NCBI GenBank assembly: GCA_000827265.1
Contig: KN834756.1
Coordinates: forward strand, 964,385 to 1,028,384
Reading direction: 5' to 3'
DNA from: Collybiopsis luxurians FD-317 M1
Taxonomy: Eukaryota; Basidiomycota; Agaricomycetes; Agaricales; Omphalotaceae
Length of the DNA: 64,000 nucleotides
How positions within the stretch are numbered: position 1 is the stretch's first letter; each line of letters starts with the position of its first letter. The notes below the pieces were generated by a model. It saw only the letters and a list, made by a program, of their open reading frames with translations. It was not told the origin of the DNA and did no database searches. Shown piece after piece: positions 23,201 to 34,300 of the stretch. A program made the translations under genes and the position numbers.

Positions 23201-23672
23201 ACAAAGAGGAGCTGCAGCTTGGGATAGTAACATAAATTTGAACAATATTAGTGGTATGGTATATGGACAACCCAAGGATTTTGCAAGTGTCTTGAGTCAG
23301 AATGGAAATAGTGGAGAAGGCTTAGAAAATCAGGGAGGAAATGATGGAGTCTCAAAAAACCCAGGAGACAAAGAATTCCTATGGGCAATTCGAACTGCCA
23401 GGACCCCCGAGCAAGTTGAAGAGTTCCATTGACATTGTAAACTGGGACTCTGCTATAATTGTGGTGGATTGGATCATATTGGTAAAGATTGCAAAAATCA
23501 GGAGAATTGTGACCCTCCAAAAAATGGAACTTCAAGTATAAACAATCAACAAAGTGACCAGTTGAGGACTGCAACCTTTACTCTAGAAGGGGACCCACCT
23601 AACAATGAGATTTGGAATGTCGAGATAGAAAATGACTCAGGAAAAGCAGAGGGGATTCCAGAGACACACTAA
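20237..23672 (+). pseudogene. Gag of Gypsy copy A
   Basis: Long Gag with a Gly/Pro-rich segment (22,160-22,350, collagen-like GGP repeats), a capsid-like part beginning near 22,520 ('FAVSYLTGAAATHYDNLL'), and a CCHC zinc knuckle CYNCGGLDHIGKDC near 23,450-23,492. At least ten in-frame stops break it, most of them TGA. It would package retroelement RNA in the cytoplasm if intact. Confidence 0.75.
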
Positions 23673-23752
23673 GAGCAGCCTGGAATCCAAAAAACCCTGC
23701 TCAAGCAGTCTGTTGTGGGGCAGTAATAGAAAAAACATCCCCAGCTTATCTC

Positions 23753-24220
23753 TTGTCTTCCTCTAACAACTCATTTCTTGTCTCAACATGTTTCTCCTTC
23801 TCCAATTCTGAAAATCTAAGCTATAATACTCTTATTGATTTGGGCACAACTCATTCTTTTATTGATAAAAATCTTGCAGAAAAATTCCCAAAAAATATCT
23901 CTGATTTAGATACTCCAATTCCACTTGAATTATTTGATGGACAGCCAACTTCGGCAGGGGATATAACAAAAATTTTTAAAGATACTATCAGTTTTGCTGA
24001 TGGTTCAATTCAAACAGTTGAATTCCTAATAACCCAACTACACCCAACAGCTCCTATCATGTTAGGTTTACCATGGCTCAAAGAATTCAATCCTGAAATA
24101 AATTGGAAGGATTTAACTTTGACATTCCAAGGAAGAGAACAAATTTCAGCTTCACTAGTTGATTTGTTCACCTGTACATGGAACTTGAATACTAGTGAGA
24201 AGCATCAATCCCTGACTTGA
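23753..24220 (+). pseudogene. Retroviral-type aspartic protease of Gypsy copy A, active site lost
   Basis: The reading frame is -1 relative to Gag. 'TLIDLGTTHSFIDKNLAEKF' aligns with 'TLIDSGATCSF' in copy B, so the catalytic Asp-Ser-Gly triad is Asp-Leu-Gly here (23,837-23,845). The flap and the second conserved motif 'IMLGLPWLKEFNPEINW' (24,056-24,107) remain. The three codon changes in the active site are all explained by CpG transitions from TCGGGCGCG. Confidence 0.75.
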
Positions 24221-24960
24221 AACATGAATCAGCCTATAATGAACAAGTAAATGAAGAAGAAAATGTGGATGTAGATTCGTCAGTTTTGGGATTCAACGAA
24301 TGGTTGATTTATACAAATTGGGCTAACAATTATGACAAGGATCTTGAAAAATGGAAAAATAAATACAATATAGGGGACAATGGAAATGGTCACTCTGAGA
24401 AAGCATTGAAAGCTTGGGCAGAAAGGATTGATGAAAGAAGTTCAAAACTGCCAGCATACAAGCAGAAACAGAGGTGGATATATAAACAAGTCAGAAAATT
24501 GCATCAGGATTCTATTCCACAAGGCCTGTTGACAAGGGTATTAAATATCTTGAAAACCTCTGCACTCCAGCAACAGAGAAAACATATAAAATGAGGGATG
24601 AAGATAGGAAAACCCAAAAAGGTCAAAAAGAGAATGGGTCCAAACCTTCCAGGCAAGGCAGTAAGTCTCATAAGTGCAGCTGCAATGGACACTATAATAC
24701 AAGACAGAACACCTGCCCATTTCCTGAATATCACCACAGTCCTGAATCAAGTGAATAATGATGATACCGCTAATACAGAAAAATCTGCAACTCACAAGTC
24801 GATTTGAGAAAATAGAGAAGCTACAGAAAAGCTTCTGACAGAAGCAGAGACTGGAGAATCTCAAAAGGACAAAGAAGAGATACTCAAACATGTTTCTGAG
24901 AAGCATTAAGACTTCTTGGACATGTTCTCCCCAGGAGAGACAAAGGTCTTACCTCCACAC

Positions 24961-27900
24961 TCTCTTGTGTGCTTCCAAGGACTTTAGTTCTACATAATAT
25001 GATAAGCAATAATTTATTATGAATGCATGGCACTCAGCCGATTTAAGATATAAATGTGTGACATGTCATAACATATCTTATGTGCGGTGCATGATGGTGC
25101 GTGCAGTGCATGCACTTGATGCATGTCAGTGCATGTTGGTGTGTGACAGTGTGTGATGGTGCATGCATTGGTGTGTGTCAGTGCACATGATGCTACTTCG
25201 AGGTTTATTGTTCTTATGCCTTGTTACCTTCCTTGATAATATACTAATTCTGAAAATAGTTCAATAATTGGGAGTTGTGCATAGTAATATTGAAAACATA
25301 GTTCGTTAAAGGCTTTGCACCCATATTTCTTTTTCAGTTTCAATTGAAAAATACAATTAATCTATGAACTGGCCAATTACAATATGTGATAAATTCCCAC
25401 AAGTGATAATATTATATTATATTGTATGCATGCACTGACACACATGGACTTGGTGCATGCACACACCACGCATCACGGACATGCAAAAATCACCTACCCC
25501 CGCTGGGAGTATGGAGAGAGAGAAAGGGACAGAGACAAAAAACTTACCACTCTGCAAAGAATCAAAATATATGGTACTGGTAATTCTTCGAAAGCCTCTG
25601 TTGACCTGATACATAAAGCTATACCTACCCTAGAAAGATATTCAGAATATCCAGTGCAAACACACTCATGAAACAGTTTGCAAAGCCAAGGTAGTCTTGT
25701 TCATGCTGCCTGGAGTTGAGAAGGATTACTGAATCTAAAAGAGGTTTGGAAAAAACATTGGAAGATGCATGTTTGAAGGCAGATAACAAAGGAAACCAAC
25801 CACCGATGGAAAAACTTTCCCAATGTGGCATAGGCTCATTTCTTCGTGACCCACCACTCCCTCTTCTCCTTTCCTCTCTATCCTCTGGAATAACCTCCCT
25901 CGGCCCTTCGAGATTAACCACAGCTAACAGGAGCTGTCCCCATGGCACAAGACTCTCTGCAGACAGCTGATGCACCAAGAGGTTGATGACGATACTGGTT
26001 CTGTACGCTTTGAGTATGAGGTGTAGCGTAGTTGGGATTTCCTGGGATTGGGATTGGGTATGGTGTGACTAGAGTATATTCGTGGCGATTGTGACGAGAG
26101 TTGGGAAGAGCAATGAGACGAGGGACCACATTGTGTCCAGCTGTTGGCAAAAACTAAAACACAGATTGATTGAGCATGCTAATGCCCTTGTTTTACCTAC
26201 CTCCACTCACCAAAAAGCATGAACAGCTTCCAAAGCTGTGACACAACCAGCATGAACCTCAGTGATACTCCTACTCCCCAACATCCTCTTAATCTCATCC
26301 ATCAATGAAGGCGACTTGTCCAGAAAATCATGCAAAATGCTATTCTTCAATGCACTCGGCAATTGGAGGTTGTTACTCCTCACAAGAGAAGGCTGGCTTT
26401 TAGAGCATTGCGATCTGATTGAGCGATAGGACCCCAGTCTGGACTTTGGGTTCAGAAGATTCTTTGAGGGCATAGTTAGCTGACATGACGAGTAGCACTG
26501 CGCAGAGGATAAAGTTGAGAACTGAAAGGGTAGGCTATTACTGAGCACTCACAGATCAATCCCCAGCTAATTTGTTTCTTGTCCATTCTCCCTCTAATCT
26601 CTTCGCAAGTATTTTTAAAACTTCCTTTACCAAAAATGACTATGGAAGCTGCAAGCATGCATCTCTAGGGCTGTAAAAGCACATTACGCTGCAAGAGTGC
26701 CGGAGCCAAAGATTGAAAAAGGTGGGGTAGCAGAAATGGAAGCCACAGATGAACATTCACAGGATACTGGTGGCTGATGGCAAAACGAGAATGACAAAAG
26801 TAACCAAATCCTGGGTTTGGGCACAGAGAAACCTTCAGCGGTGACTACTGAATAGGTAACAGTTGAATTAGCCATTGAACTGCATCCAAGATTTTGTTTC
26901 ACAGCTGTATAAAAGCTAATATCAATTACATCTAGACACATTCCAAACCCTGCAATTCAACTCCAAGACTCCATCAATGATGAGAACCTGCCAGCTATGA
27001 CTTTCCCAATGTCTGCAGGATGCACATGCATAAGATGATGAACAAAGGATTTTAGGTGTTCAATTGATGCTCAGTGGAATAAGGATATGGAATTTTTACA
27101 TTACACAATACACTCTTGGATATCCTCACTACAATAATCCATCACAGAGATACTCGTACCCTTACATTCATAATGATATGCAGGAATCGATTTACAAGCA
27201 AAATCAAATGGACCGGATAACTGTGCACAAGTCTACACGAGATCTAGACTCATGCCTTGCCATCATGTCTGGTGTCTTCAAGACTTGGTGTGAGTCACTG
27301 TCACTGTCAGTGCAACTAGGTTTGGCAAGCCTGGCCAAGTGGTGAATTGGCACCTCCATTATCATTGAATGGGACAATGGTCCTGGAAATGGCAGAGAAG
27401 CGGTGATGCTAATCAATATCAAATTCCTTTCCCAACAGGCCAGACAATAAACTATTGCACTAGAGGCAGTCGAGTTGAATTCATGTGGGTTATTCCATGT
27501 GCTGATTCGGCACAGAGAGAAGAGAATCGCCGTTAGGCTTCTACCTATACAAAATGATGCAGATCAAAACTCTTCTAGTGTCAGAGTTGGACAGGACTCG
27601 GAAATGACAAAGTATGGTTCCCTGTGCCTATCAGTGTTCCATCTAAATCAGCATTCTTGGATCAGGGTGCATATAAGTCAAGGTATTCCCAGTTTTGAAA
27701 CAGGTGGACTAGGATCATTTGTATGTCCATGACTGACATTTGATTTCCATATGGTGCATCAGATTGGTACACATAGTGGTTTTCTGAGTTCCAGTTAACA
27801 ATGAAAATTTAGCAATGTTTCATAATAATGCACCTTAGTGATCTTGACTACAGTAAACAGATATGCTCCCCCAATGCTCCACTATTGCTCCACCCAAGAT

Positions 27901-28150
27901 CAACACTTTGTTTGTTTAAAAGCTTTCATTGAAGCTCTTTGAGGTATAAATTATGAGTACTTATGTTCCACTATGTGTACATATAGCTTTTACAATACTA
28001 CATTGAGAGTCACCAAGAAAGAATAGCATGATATCACTAAAACCCTACCCATTCAGGATCCTTGGGGCCTCGCTGCGCTGTGGAGCAAATGTCATCATCT
28101 TTGTTTACTATAAAATAAACAAGACTACTGAGATGCATTTTTCTGAAACA
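24961..28150. other. Unassigned region between Gypsy copy A and the split NLR gene
   Basis: Holds a low-complexity TGCATG-rich tract and short open frames of unknown nature. The most gene-like piece is on the minus strand at 26,207-26,548 ('KNSILHDFLDKSPSLMDEIK...VTALEAVHAFW'), followed by a possible GTGAGT..TTTAG intron (26,148-26,213), but the next exon does not join in a sensible frame. A basic Arg-rich peptide lies on the minus strand near 25,850. I recognise none of these. Confidence 0.3.
25080..25200. repeat. Low-complexity TGCATG/TGTG-rich tract
   Basis: Alternating words such as GTGCATGATGGTGCGTGCAG and GTGTGTGACAGTGTGTG fill this stretch. A partly complementary tract (CATGCACTGACACACATGG, GCATGCACACACCACGC) lies at 25,428-25,480, so the pair could form a loose inverted repeat of about 400 bp overall. 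Confidence 0.5.
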
Positions 28151-28403
28151 TTGCTACAATTTCATTGTTAGCTGTCATCTATCATTCAAATTGATGGACA
28201 GACAGCGCACATAGACATGGAGATGCCACATGATGGATATTCTTGTCTTCTATTCAAAAAAGGTGTGTAATTTGATGGGATGCAGAATATTTCTGGTGCT
28301 ATACATTCAATAATCTGATCACTTCAATATGCTGTAAACATCATTGGCAGTATATAAAGGGTCTCCCATTCTGTGTAATGACACTCTTCTCCTACAGCAT
28401 ACT

Positions 28404-28616
28404 CTTTACATCATGCAACACCAAAGTTTCAACAAAGACAAGCAAATCTTTCCCAGAAAGAAATCCAACAGTCATAATCCAAGCCCTGCTACACCACATT
28501 CTGCAAACCCCACTGTCACCAATTCAAATTCATCATTGCAGGTTTTGTGCATTTTAAATTTACACATTTCCCAGGCTATATGGTATGGCCTCAAAGGATG
28601 CAGAATACTGTGATAG
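28404..28616 (+). pseudogene. 5' exon of a split NLR-like gene (duplicate copy left of the gap)
   Basis: TATATAAAG at 28,351-28,359 is a TATA-box candidate, followed about 50 bases later by an ATG whose peptide begins MQHQSFNKDKQIFPRKK, a short basic and Ser/Pro/Asn-rich N-terminus. A GT..CAG intron (GTTTTGTGC...TTTCCCAG, about 28,541-28,574) may follow. The whole stretch repeats exactly at 29,040-29,252. The repeat seems to be an assembly effect, so this may be the same exon shown twice. Confidence 0.4.
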
Positions 28617-28676
28617 TGTCATAAAGCTGGTACAAACACTTATTCCTAACCCCTATTCATTTTCCTTTTACTATAC
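28617..28676 (+). repeat. First 60 bp of the Gypsy LTR, cut by the sequencing gap
   Basis: Identical to 29,253-29,312, the start of the 5' LTR. It ends at the N block. Confidence 0.85.
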
Positions 28677-28794
28677 NNNNNNNNNNNNNNNNNNNNNNNN
28701 NNNNNNNNNNNNNNNNNNNNNNNNNNNNNNNNNNNNNNNNNNNNNNNNNNNNNNNNNNNNNNNNNNNNNNNNNNNNNNNNNNNNNNNNNNNNNN
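28677..28794. other. Assembly gap (118 N)
   Basis: A run of 118 undefined bases. The 518 bases before it (28,159-28,676) and the 518 bases after it (28,795-29,312) appear identical, so the two contig ends probably overlap and the gap has no real length. Confidence 0.95.
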
Positions 28795-29039
28795 ATTTCA
28801 TTGTTAGCTGTCATCTATCATTCAAATTGATGGACAGACAGCGCACATAGACATGGAGATGCCACATGATGGATATTCTTGTCTTCTATTCAAAAAAGGT
28901 GTGTAATTTGATGGGATGCAGAATATTTCTGGTGCTATACATTCAATAATCTGATCACTTCAATATGCTGTAAACATCATTGGCAGTATATAAAGGGTCT
29001 CCCATTCTGTGTAATGACACTCTTCTCCTACAGCATACT

Positions 29040-29252
29040 CTTTACATCATGCAACACCAAAGTTTCAACAAAGACAAGCAAATCTTTCCCAGAAAGAAAT
29101 CCAACAGTCATAATCCAAGCCCTGCTACACCACATTCTGCAAACCCCACTGTCACCAATTCAAATTCATCATTGCAGGTTTTGTGCATTTTAAATTTACA
29201 CATTTCCCAGGCTATATGGTATGGCCTCAAAGGATGCAGAATACTGTGATAG
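29040..29252 (+). pseudogene. 5' exon of a split NLR-like gene (right of the gap, adjoining the Gypsy insertion)
   Basis: Same sequence as 28,404-28,616. It runs directly into the 5' LTR at 29,253. The flank GATAG before the LTR nearly matches GATGG after the 3' LTR, which gives the insertion site. Past the element, NLR coding continues at 35,752. Confidence 0.45.
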
Positions 29253-29782
29253 TGTCATAAAGCTGGTACAAACACTTATTCCTAACCCCTATTCATTTTC
29301 CTTTTACTATACACCTTTCACATGACCGCATTTATGACTAACTTTTATATCAATACCTTTTGGACATATGACTCCTTCCTATCTCCACTCCACACAGAAT
29401 CATTGTTCTTTTTCTATTTCATTCCCACTGTCATTGTTTTATGAATGAACTGTTCCTTGTTTCTCTTCTCACATCTGTCACATGACCACATGCTCCATAC
29501 CTTTTATTCTTGTAGCTGTCACTTAGTTGTTGTCTTCCAGTAGCATTAGTTTCTTGTCTTATCCTCCAGTAGCATTAGCCTCTCACACAGCTTACTACAG
29601 TATATATACCTACCGCCTGTAACCTGAGTCCCCATCTTGACCTCTCTGTTAATTGGGACCAGGTGAGTATCCTGCCTGTACCAGTAGACTAGTTAATTAA
29701 CTCTGTTGATTGGGACCAGCTTCTGTTTAAAACTGATCTCCACATTCTTATAAGTCACTCCACTGCACACCACTTTGTGACA
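29253..29782 (+). repeat. 5' LTR (530 bp)
   Basis: Starts TGTCATAAAGC and ends ...TTTGTGACA, so the ends are the inverted repeat TGTCA/TGACA. TATATATA at 29,601-29,608 is the probable promoter TATA. It is 29 bp longer than the 3' LTR because it keeps a second copy of CCAGTAGCATTAG with the DNA between. Confidence 0.92.
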
Positions 29783-30200
29783 TTAGGTCAAGATCCTTGC
29801 TGCGCTGATAGTCTACTGCCTAGGCTGTCCCTGCAGACTCCGCTACTGCATGCCTTCCTTCTCTGCAGATTTGTCTGACTCTGAAATGGGTCACGAACAC
29901 ATTGACTGCTCCAGCTATCTGCATGCCTTTGATACCAAAGCCTGACCTCATATCCACAAGCTACCAGACAGTTGGAATAATTGTGACCAACAACCCTGCC
30001 TGCATGCCTTTGAGAATTCCATCACCCAAGCAACTCAGCTCAGAGATGGTACCCCTGCTGTACCAATTACCAGATCTGTAACTGCCCTGTGCACCCTCAC
30101 TGCTCCTCCAGTTCCACTTGCCCTCACTGCCCCACCAGCCTCAACTACTGTAACTGCCCACCCATCACCTGCACTATCACCTCCTCCCCCCAGCCCAAGC

Positions 30201-31319
30201 ATGTCTCAACAAAGCCTTGACCAGCTTATGCATAGCCTGATCCAGCAGGTCGCAGCCCTCACAACCAGCTTGCAATCTAATGTTACTGTCACCACCAAGT
30301 CCAGCATGGTCAAACCAGACCCCTTTAAGGGTCAGAGTAGTGCAGAAGCCTGTCACTTCATAGCCCACTTTAAGAGCTGGGCATCAGAACAGCCAGACTT
30401 AAAAGGCAATGAGGCCAAAGCCATTAAAGCAGCCTTAGGATTTCTCTCAGGGGGAGCAGTGGATTGGGCCACCCCCTATCTATCAGCCTTTAATGCCAAG
30501 CAGGTACCATTTAATGGGAAATGGGTAGAGTTCCTTCAGGCATTCAAACTCAGGTTTGAATCCATCAATCCAGGAATGGAAGCCCGCAATGCAATCAAAA
30601 AGGTACAGCAAGGAAAAGGACAGACTGTCACAGAATTTGCTCAGAAGTTCAAAGACATTGGTGATCAAAGTGGACTCTCAGATACTGACCTCTGGGAACA
30701 TTTCTATTCTGGTCTTCTCCCAGAAATTCATCAAAACCTCATCATAGTCAATATTGCTCAAGGGTTAGCCCAAACCCTTGATGAGGCCATTAGGCAGGCC
30801 ATATCTGTTGATGTTTACTTGCACAACCCCAGCATGAGTAGTTGCCAGCCTAACCACTCTCATACTCCCACTTATCATACTGACCCATATGCTATGGATA
30901 TCAATGCCAACCACACAAGCAATGGCAATACCTGAGATGGCTTTATATCTCGTATGCGGGGGCGCTGCTATGGCTGTGGGTCTCAGAGCCATGAAAAATG
31001 AAAATGTCCACAGAAGGATACAGTATGCTGCTACTGTGCCCACCACAGCCATTTAGAAGCAGTTTGTCAGGACAAGTTTATGGGCTTGGAATGCAATTGT
31101 GGCAGACGACAGCCACCCTGCCAACAGGTATCAGCCACCTCCTCTGTACTGTTCACCTTATTCCCAAATGAACCAGCCCAGGTTGCTGCCTCAGTTTCCC
31201 CTCCTGCTAATCCCACCACTACAACCCCTAATCTTGCTGCCCAAATTGCTCAGTTACAGGAACTCCTAAACTGCGCCAATGCTATGGCTCCAGATGCATC
31301 CCACCAGGAGGATTTTTAA
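30201..31319 (+). pseudogene. gag: Gag of the full-length Gypsy element
   Basis: Starts at the ATG at 30,201 (MSQQSLDQLMHSL), has a retrotransposon capsid core ('DPFKGQSSAEACHFIAHFKSW' through 'NAIKKVQQGKGQTVTEFAQKF'), and then two CCHC zinc knuckles: CYGCGSQSHEK*KC and CCYCAHHSHLEAVC. TGA stops at 30,933 and 30,999 are both at places where CGA (Arg) is expected; the second lies inside the first knuckle. It ends with TAA at 31,317-31,319, overlapping the pol ATG. About 370 codons. Confidence 0.85.
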
Positions 31320-34300
31320 TGAGGGTGCCCATCTTGGCTGCACTGAGAGCACCCTCAGAACAGTTCGCTATATATGCTACTTCCTCATATGACTTGCTCC
31401 CATCATGTAAAATATCTATGATTTTGGAAATAGACCCCAGTGCATCCCATTTCCAAATTCAAGTAAAGATAAAGGGAAGAAAGCATAGCATAGCAACTGC
31501 GGCCATGGTGGACTGTGGAGCCACTGCTCTATTCTTGGATAACAACTTTGTTGAACAGCACAACCTAAGGACAACCCCACTGCAACAACCTATAAATATT
31601 TTCAACATTGATGGTACCCCAAACTGGGCAGGACAGATTACACATTTTGCACACCTTGCACTTACAGTAGATGACCAAGAGCGCTGGACAGACTTTCTGG
31701 TTACAAACCTGGGAGGAGAGGATATTATTCTTGGACTCCCATGGCTTCGGAAGATAAATCCAGAAGTTGACTGGGAAAAAGGGCAGCTCTCAGTTAAAAC
31801 ACAGAAGGTAACCATTGAAGATGTATCTGAGGATACAGAGGGACTAGAAAGTGGTAGAGTGGCAGCGGTTACCACTGACAGCTCTGTCCTGGAACAAATT
31901 AGACCCAAGTCAATTGAGGAAGAAGAATCATTGGTGCCAGAAGAAGAGTCACCCCTGTGTCAAATTTGAGCTAACTGAGCCATGCACCAATCCTGGGTCA
32001 AGGCAGGGATTCTTCTAGATGCAGCAGAAGAAGTATGGTGTGCAGCAGGATATACCTACTCTCAACAATTGGCAGAACAGGCTCACAAAGACAAACTGAC
32101 CAAAACATTTGAAGAGATGGTTCGAGAGCCATATTGAGATTTTGGGAAAGTATTCTCTGAATCAGCATCTGAACAATTACCCACCCATCAACCCTGGGAT
32201 CATGCAATAGAACTGGTACCTGGTGCACCAGAAACCATGTGAACCAAGGTCTACCCTATGTCCCTGAATGACCAAGAGGAACTTGATTGCTTTCTAGATG
32301 AGAATCTACATAAAGGCTATATTTGACCCTCAAAATCTCCACTATCATCACCAGTCTTCTTTGGGAAAAAGAAAGATGGAAAGCTCCATTTTGTCCAGGA
32401 CTATTGCAAACTCAATCAATTTACTATCAAAAACTGCTACCCTTTACCACTTGTGGTTGATATCATTAGTTGTCTTCAGGGTGCACATTACTTCACTAAA
32501 TTTAATGTGTGCTGGGGGTACAATAACATACAGATCAAGCAGGGTGACAAGTGGAAGGCTGCATTCTCTACCAACCATGGCCTGTTTGAGCCTAACGTTA
32601 TGTTCTTTGGCCTTACTAACTCAGCTACATTTCAAGCACTGATGAACTCAATCTTTGCAGATCTTATAGCAGCAGGAAAGGTGGCAGTATATCTGGATGA
32701 TATCCTTATCTTCAGTGGCCAATTAGATGAATGCTGAGAAATTGTCCATGAAGTCTTAGCTAGACTCCAGAAAAATGACCTCTATCTATGGCCAGAAAAG
32801 TGCAAATTTGAACAAGAACAGATTGAGTATCTAGGGCTGGTATTACAGGAAGGGGAGGTAAGGATAGACCCAGTAAAAGTGGCAGCTGTCCATGATTGGC
32901 CAACCCCCCAGAACCTTCGCAAGCTACAAGGGTCTTTAGGGTTCACCAATTTCTACTGCCAGTTCATATGTGACTTTGCTAGGATAGCCTGCCTGTTAAA
33001 TGACGTAACCAAAAAGAATGTCGGCTTCAACTGGGGGACACTACAACAAGAAGCATTCAAAACACTACATACCACATTCACCTCCACACCAATACTAACT
33101 CTTTGGGATCCAGACAAGCCAACATGAGTTGAAGTAGATGCATCTGGATATGCAACTGGTGGGGCCTTTTTCCAGAAACAGGATGACAGCCAGTGGCACC
33201 CTGTTGCATTTTGCTCTGCCTCTATGCAGGCAGCAGAGCAGAACTATGAGATCTACAATTGGGAGATGCTAGCGGTAATTGAGGCATTAAAAGACTGGAG
33301 AAGTTTTCTGGAAGGCTTGCCTCAACCATTCAAAATTGTCACTGATCACTCCAATTTAGAGTTTTGGCAGACAGCACAAGACCTTAGCCATTGCCAGGCC
33401 CACTGGGCACTCTGGCTCTCTCGATTTGATTTCTGTATGGTGCATTGACCAGGCAAGGCAAATACCCAGGCAGACGCTCTATCCTGTATGGCACATCATC
33501 AGGTATCTGATAATGAGGACAACAGACAACAGACTGTCCTCAAGCCAGAGCACTTTACACAAGTTGCTGCCACAATTCTATGCAATCCACTGGAAGATAG
33601 GATTCAGAAGGCTTTGCAGAGAGAGGCACTGGTACTGGAAGGGCTGGAAGGATTGAAAAAGAGAGGACTACAATGGCTAGTAAATGGGATTGCAGAATGG
33701 AAAGAAGATGAAGGACTGGTCTACTGCAAGGGACAGGTATATGTACCACCAGATGATGAGCTACGCATAGAAGTCCTTCAACAATGCCATGACAACCCCT
33801 TTGCTGGCCACCCTGGACTCCATGGCACCCTTGATCTTGTCAGCACTCACTTCTGGTGGCCTGCCATACAATCCTCCATAGAAAAGTACATCAAAGGATG
33901 CAAAATCTGTGCAAGGAAAAAGATCCAATGGCACCCCTGTGCAGTAACACAACCACTTGATGTTCCAGCCGGACTATAGGAGGAAGTTGGTGTAGATTTA
34001 ATCACTCAACTACCTGAATCCAATGGGTATGATGCCATCCTAGTCTGCACAGACCTCTTTGGCAAACAGATTCATGCTATTCCCTGCATGACCAATATTA
34101 CTGCTGAAGGTGTGGCAGATATTTATTATCTAGAAATCTTCTGCCTCCATGGCCTTCCCCTGTGTTTCATATCAGAGCGAGGCCCCCAATTCTCAGCCAA
34201 GCTTATGCAATCCCTTCTCTCCTGTCTAGGCATCAGATCAAATCTGACATCTGGATATCACCCACAAGCCAATGGACAGACTGAACATGCAAACCAGGAA

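Larger units (their letters stand above)
20237..24960 (+). mobile_element. Ty3/Gypsy retrotransposon copy A, truncated at both ends
   Basis: Colinear with copy B (47,874-53,430) at high nucleotide identity but without LTRs and without reverse transcriptase. It is bounded on the left by alpha-element debris and on the right by unrelated DNA that starts inside the linker before reverse transcriptase (about 24,955). Compared with B it lacks about 600 bp of gag (the B segment 49,583-50,190) and has no insertion at the site where B carries an alpha element. Confidence 0.85.

Noticed and set aside
25080..25480. CRISPR-like or regular satellite array in the TGCATG-rich tract
   Set aside because: There is no constant repeat length or unique spacer; it is simple low-complexity DNA, and the organism is a fungus.
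26148..26213. Intron of a minus-strand gene at 25.9-26.5 kb
   Set aside because: GTGAGT and TTTAG signals are good, but the frames on the two sides do not join without a stop, so no gene model was called.
29783..29800. tRNA primer-binding site after the 5' LTR
   Set aside because: The sequence TTAGGTCAAGATCC directly after the LTR does not match a tRNA 3' end that I can name, so no primer is assigned.
31459..31908. 149-codon open frame on the minus strand
   Set aside because: It lies opposite the protease of the Gypsy pol, whose conserved motifs are on the plus strand; it is a shadow frame.
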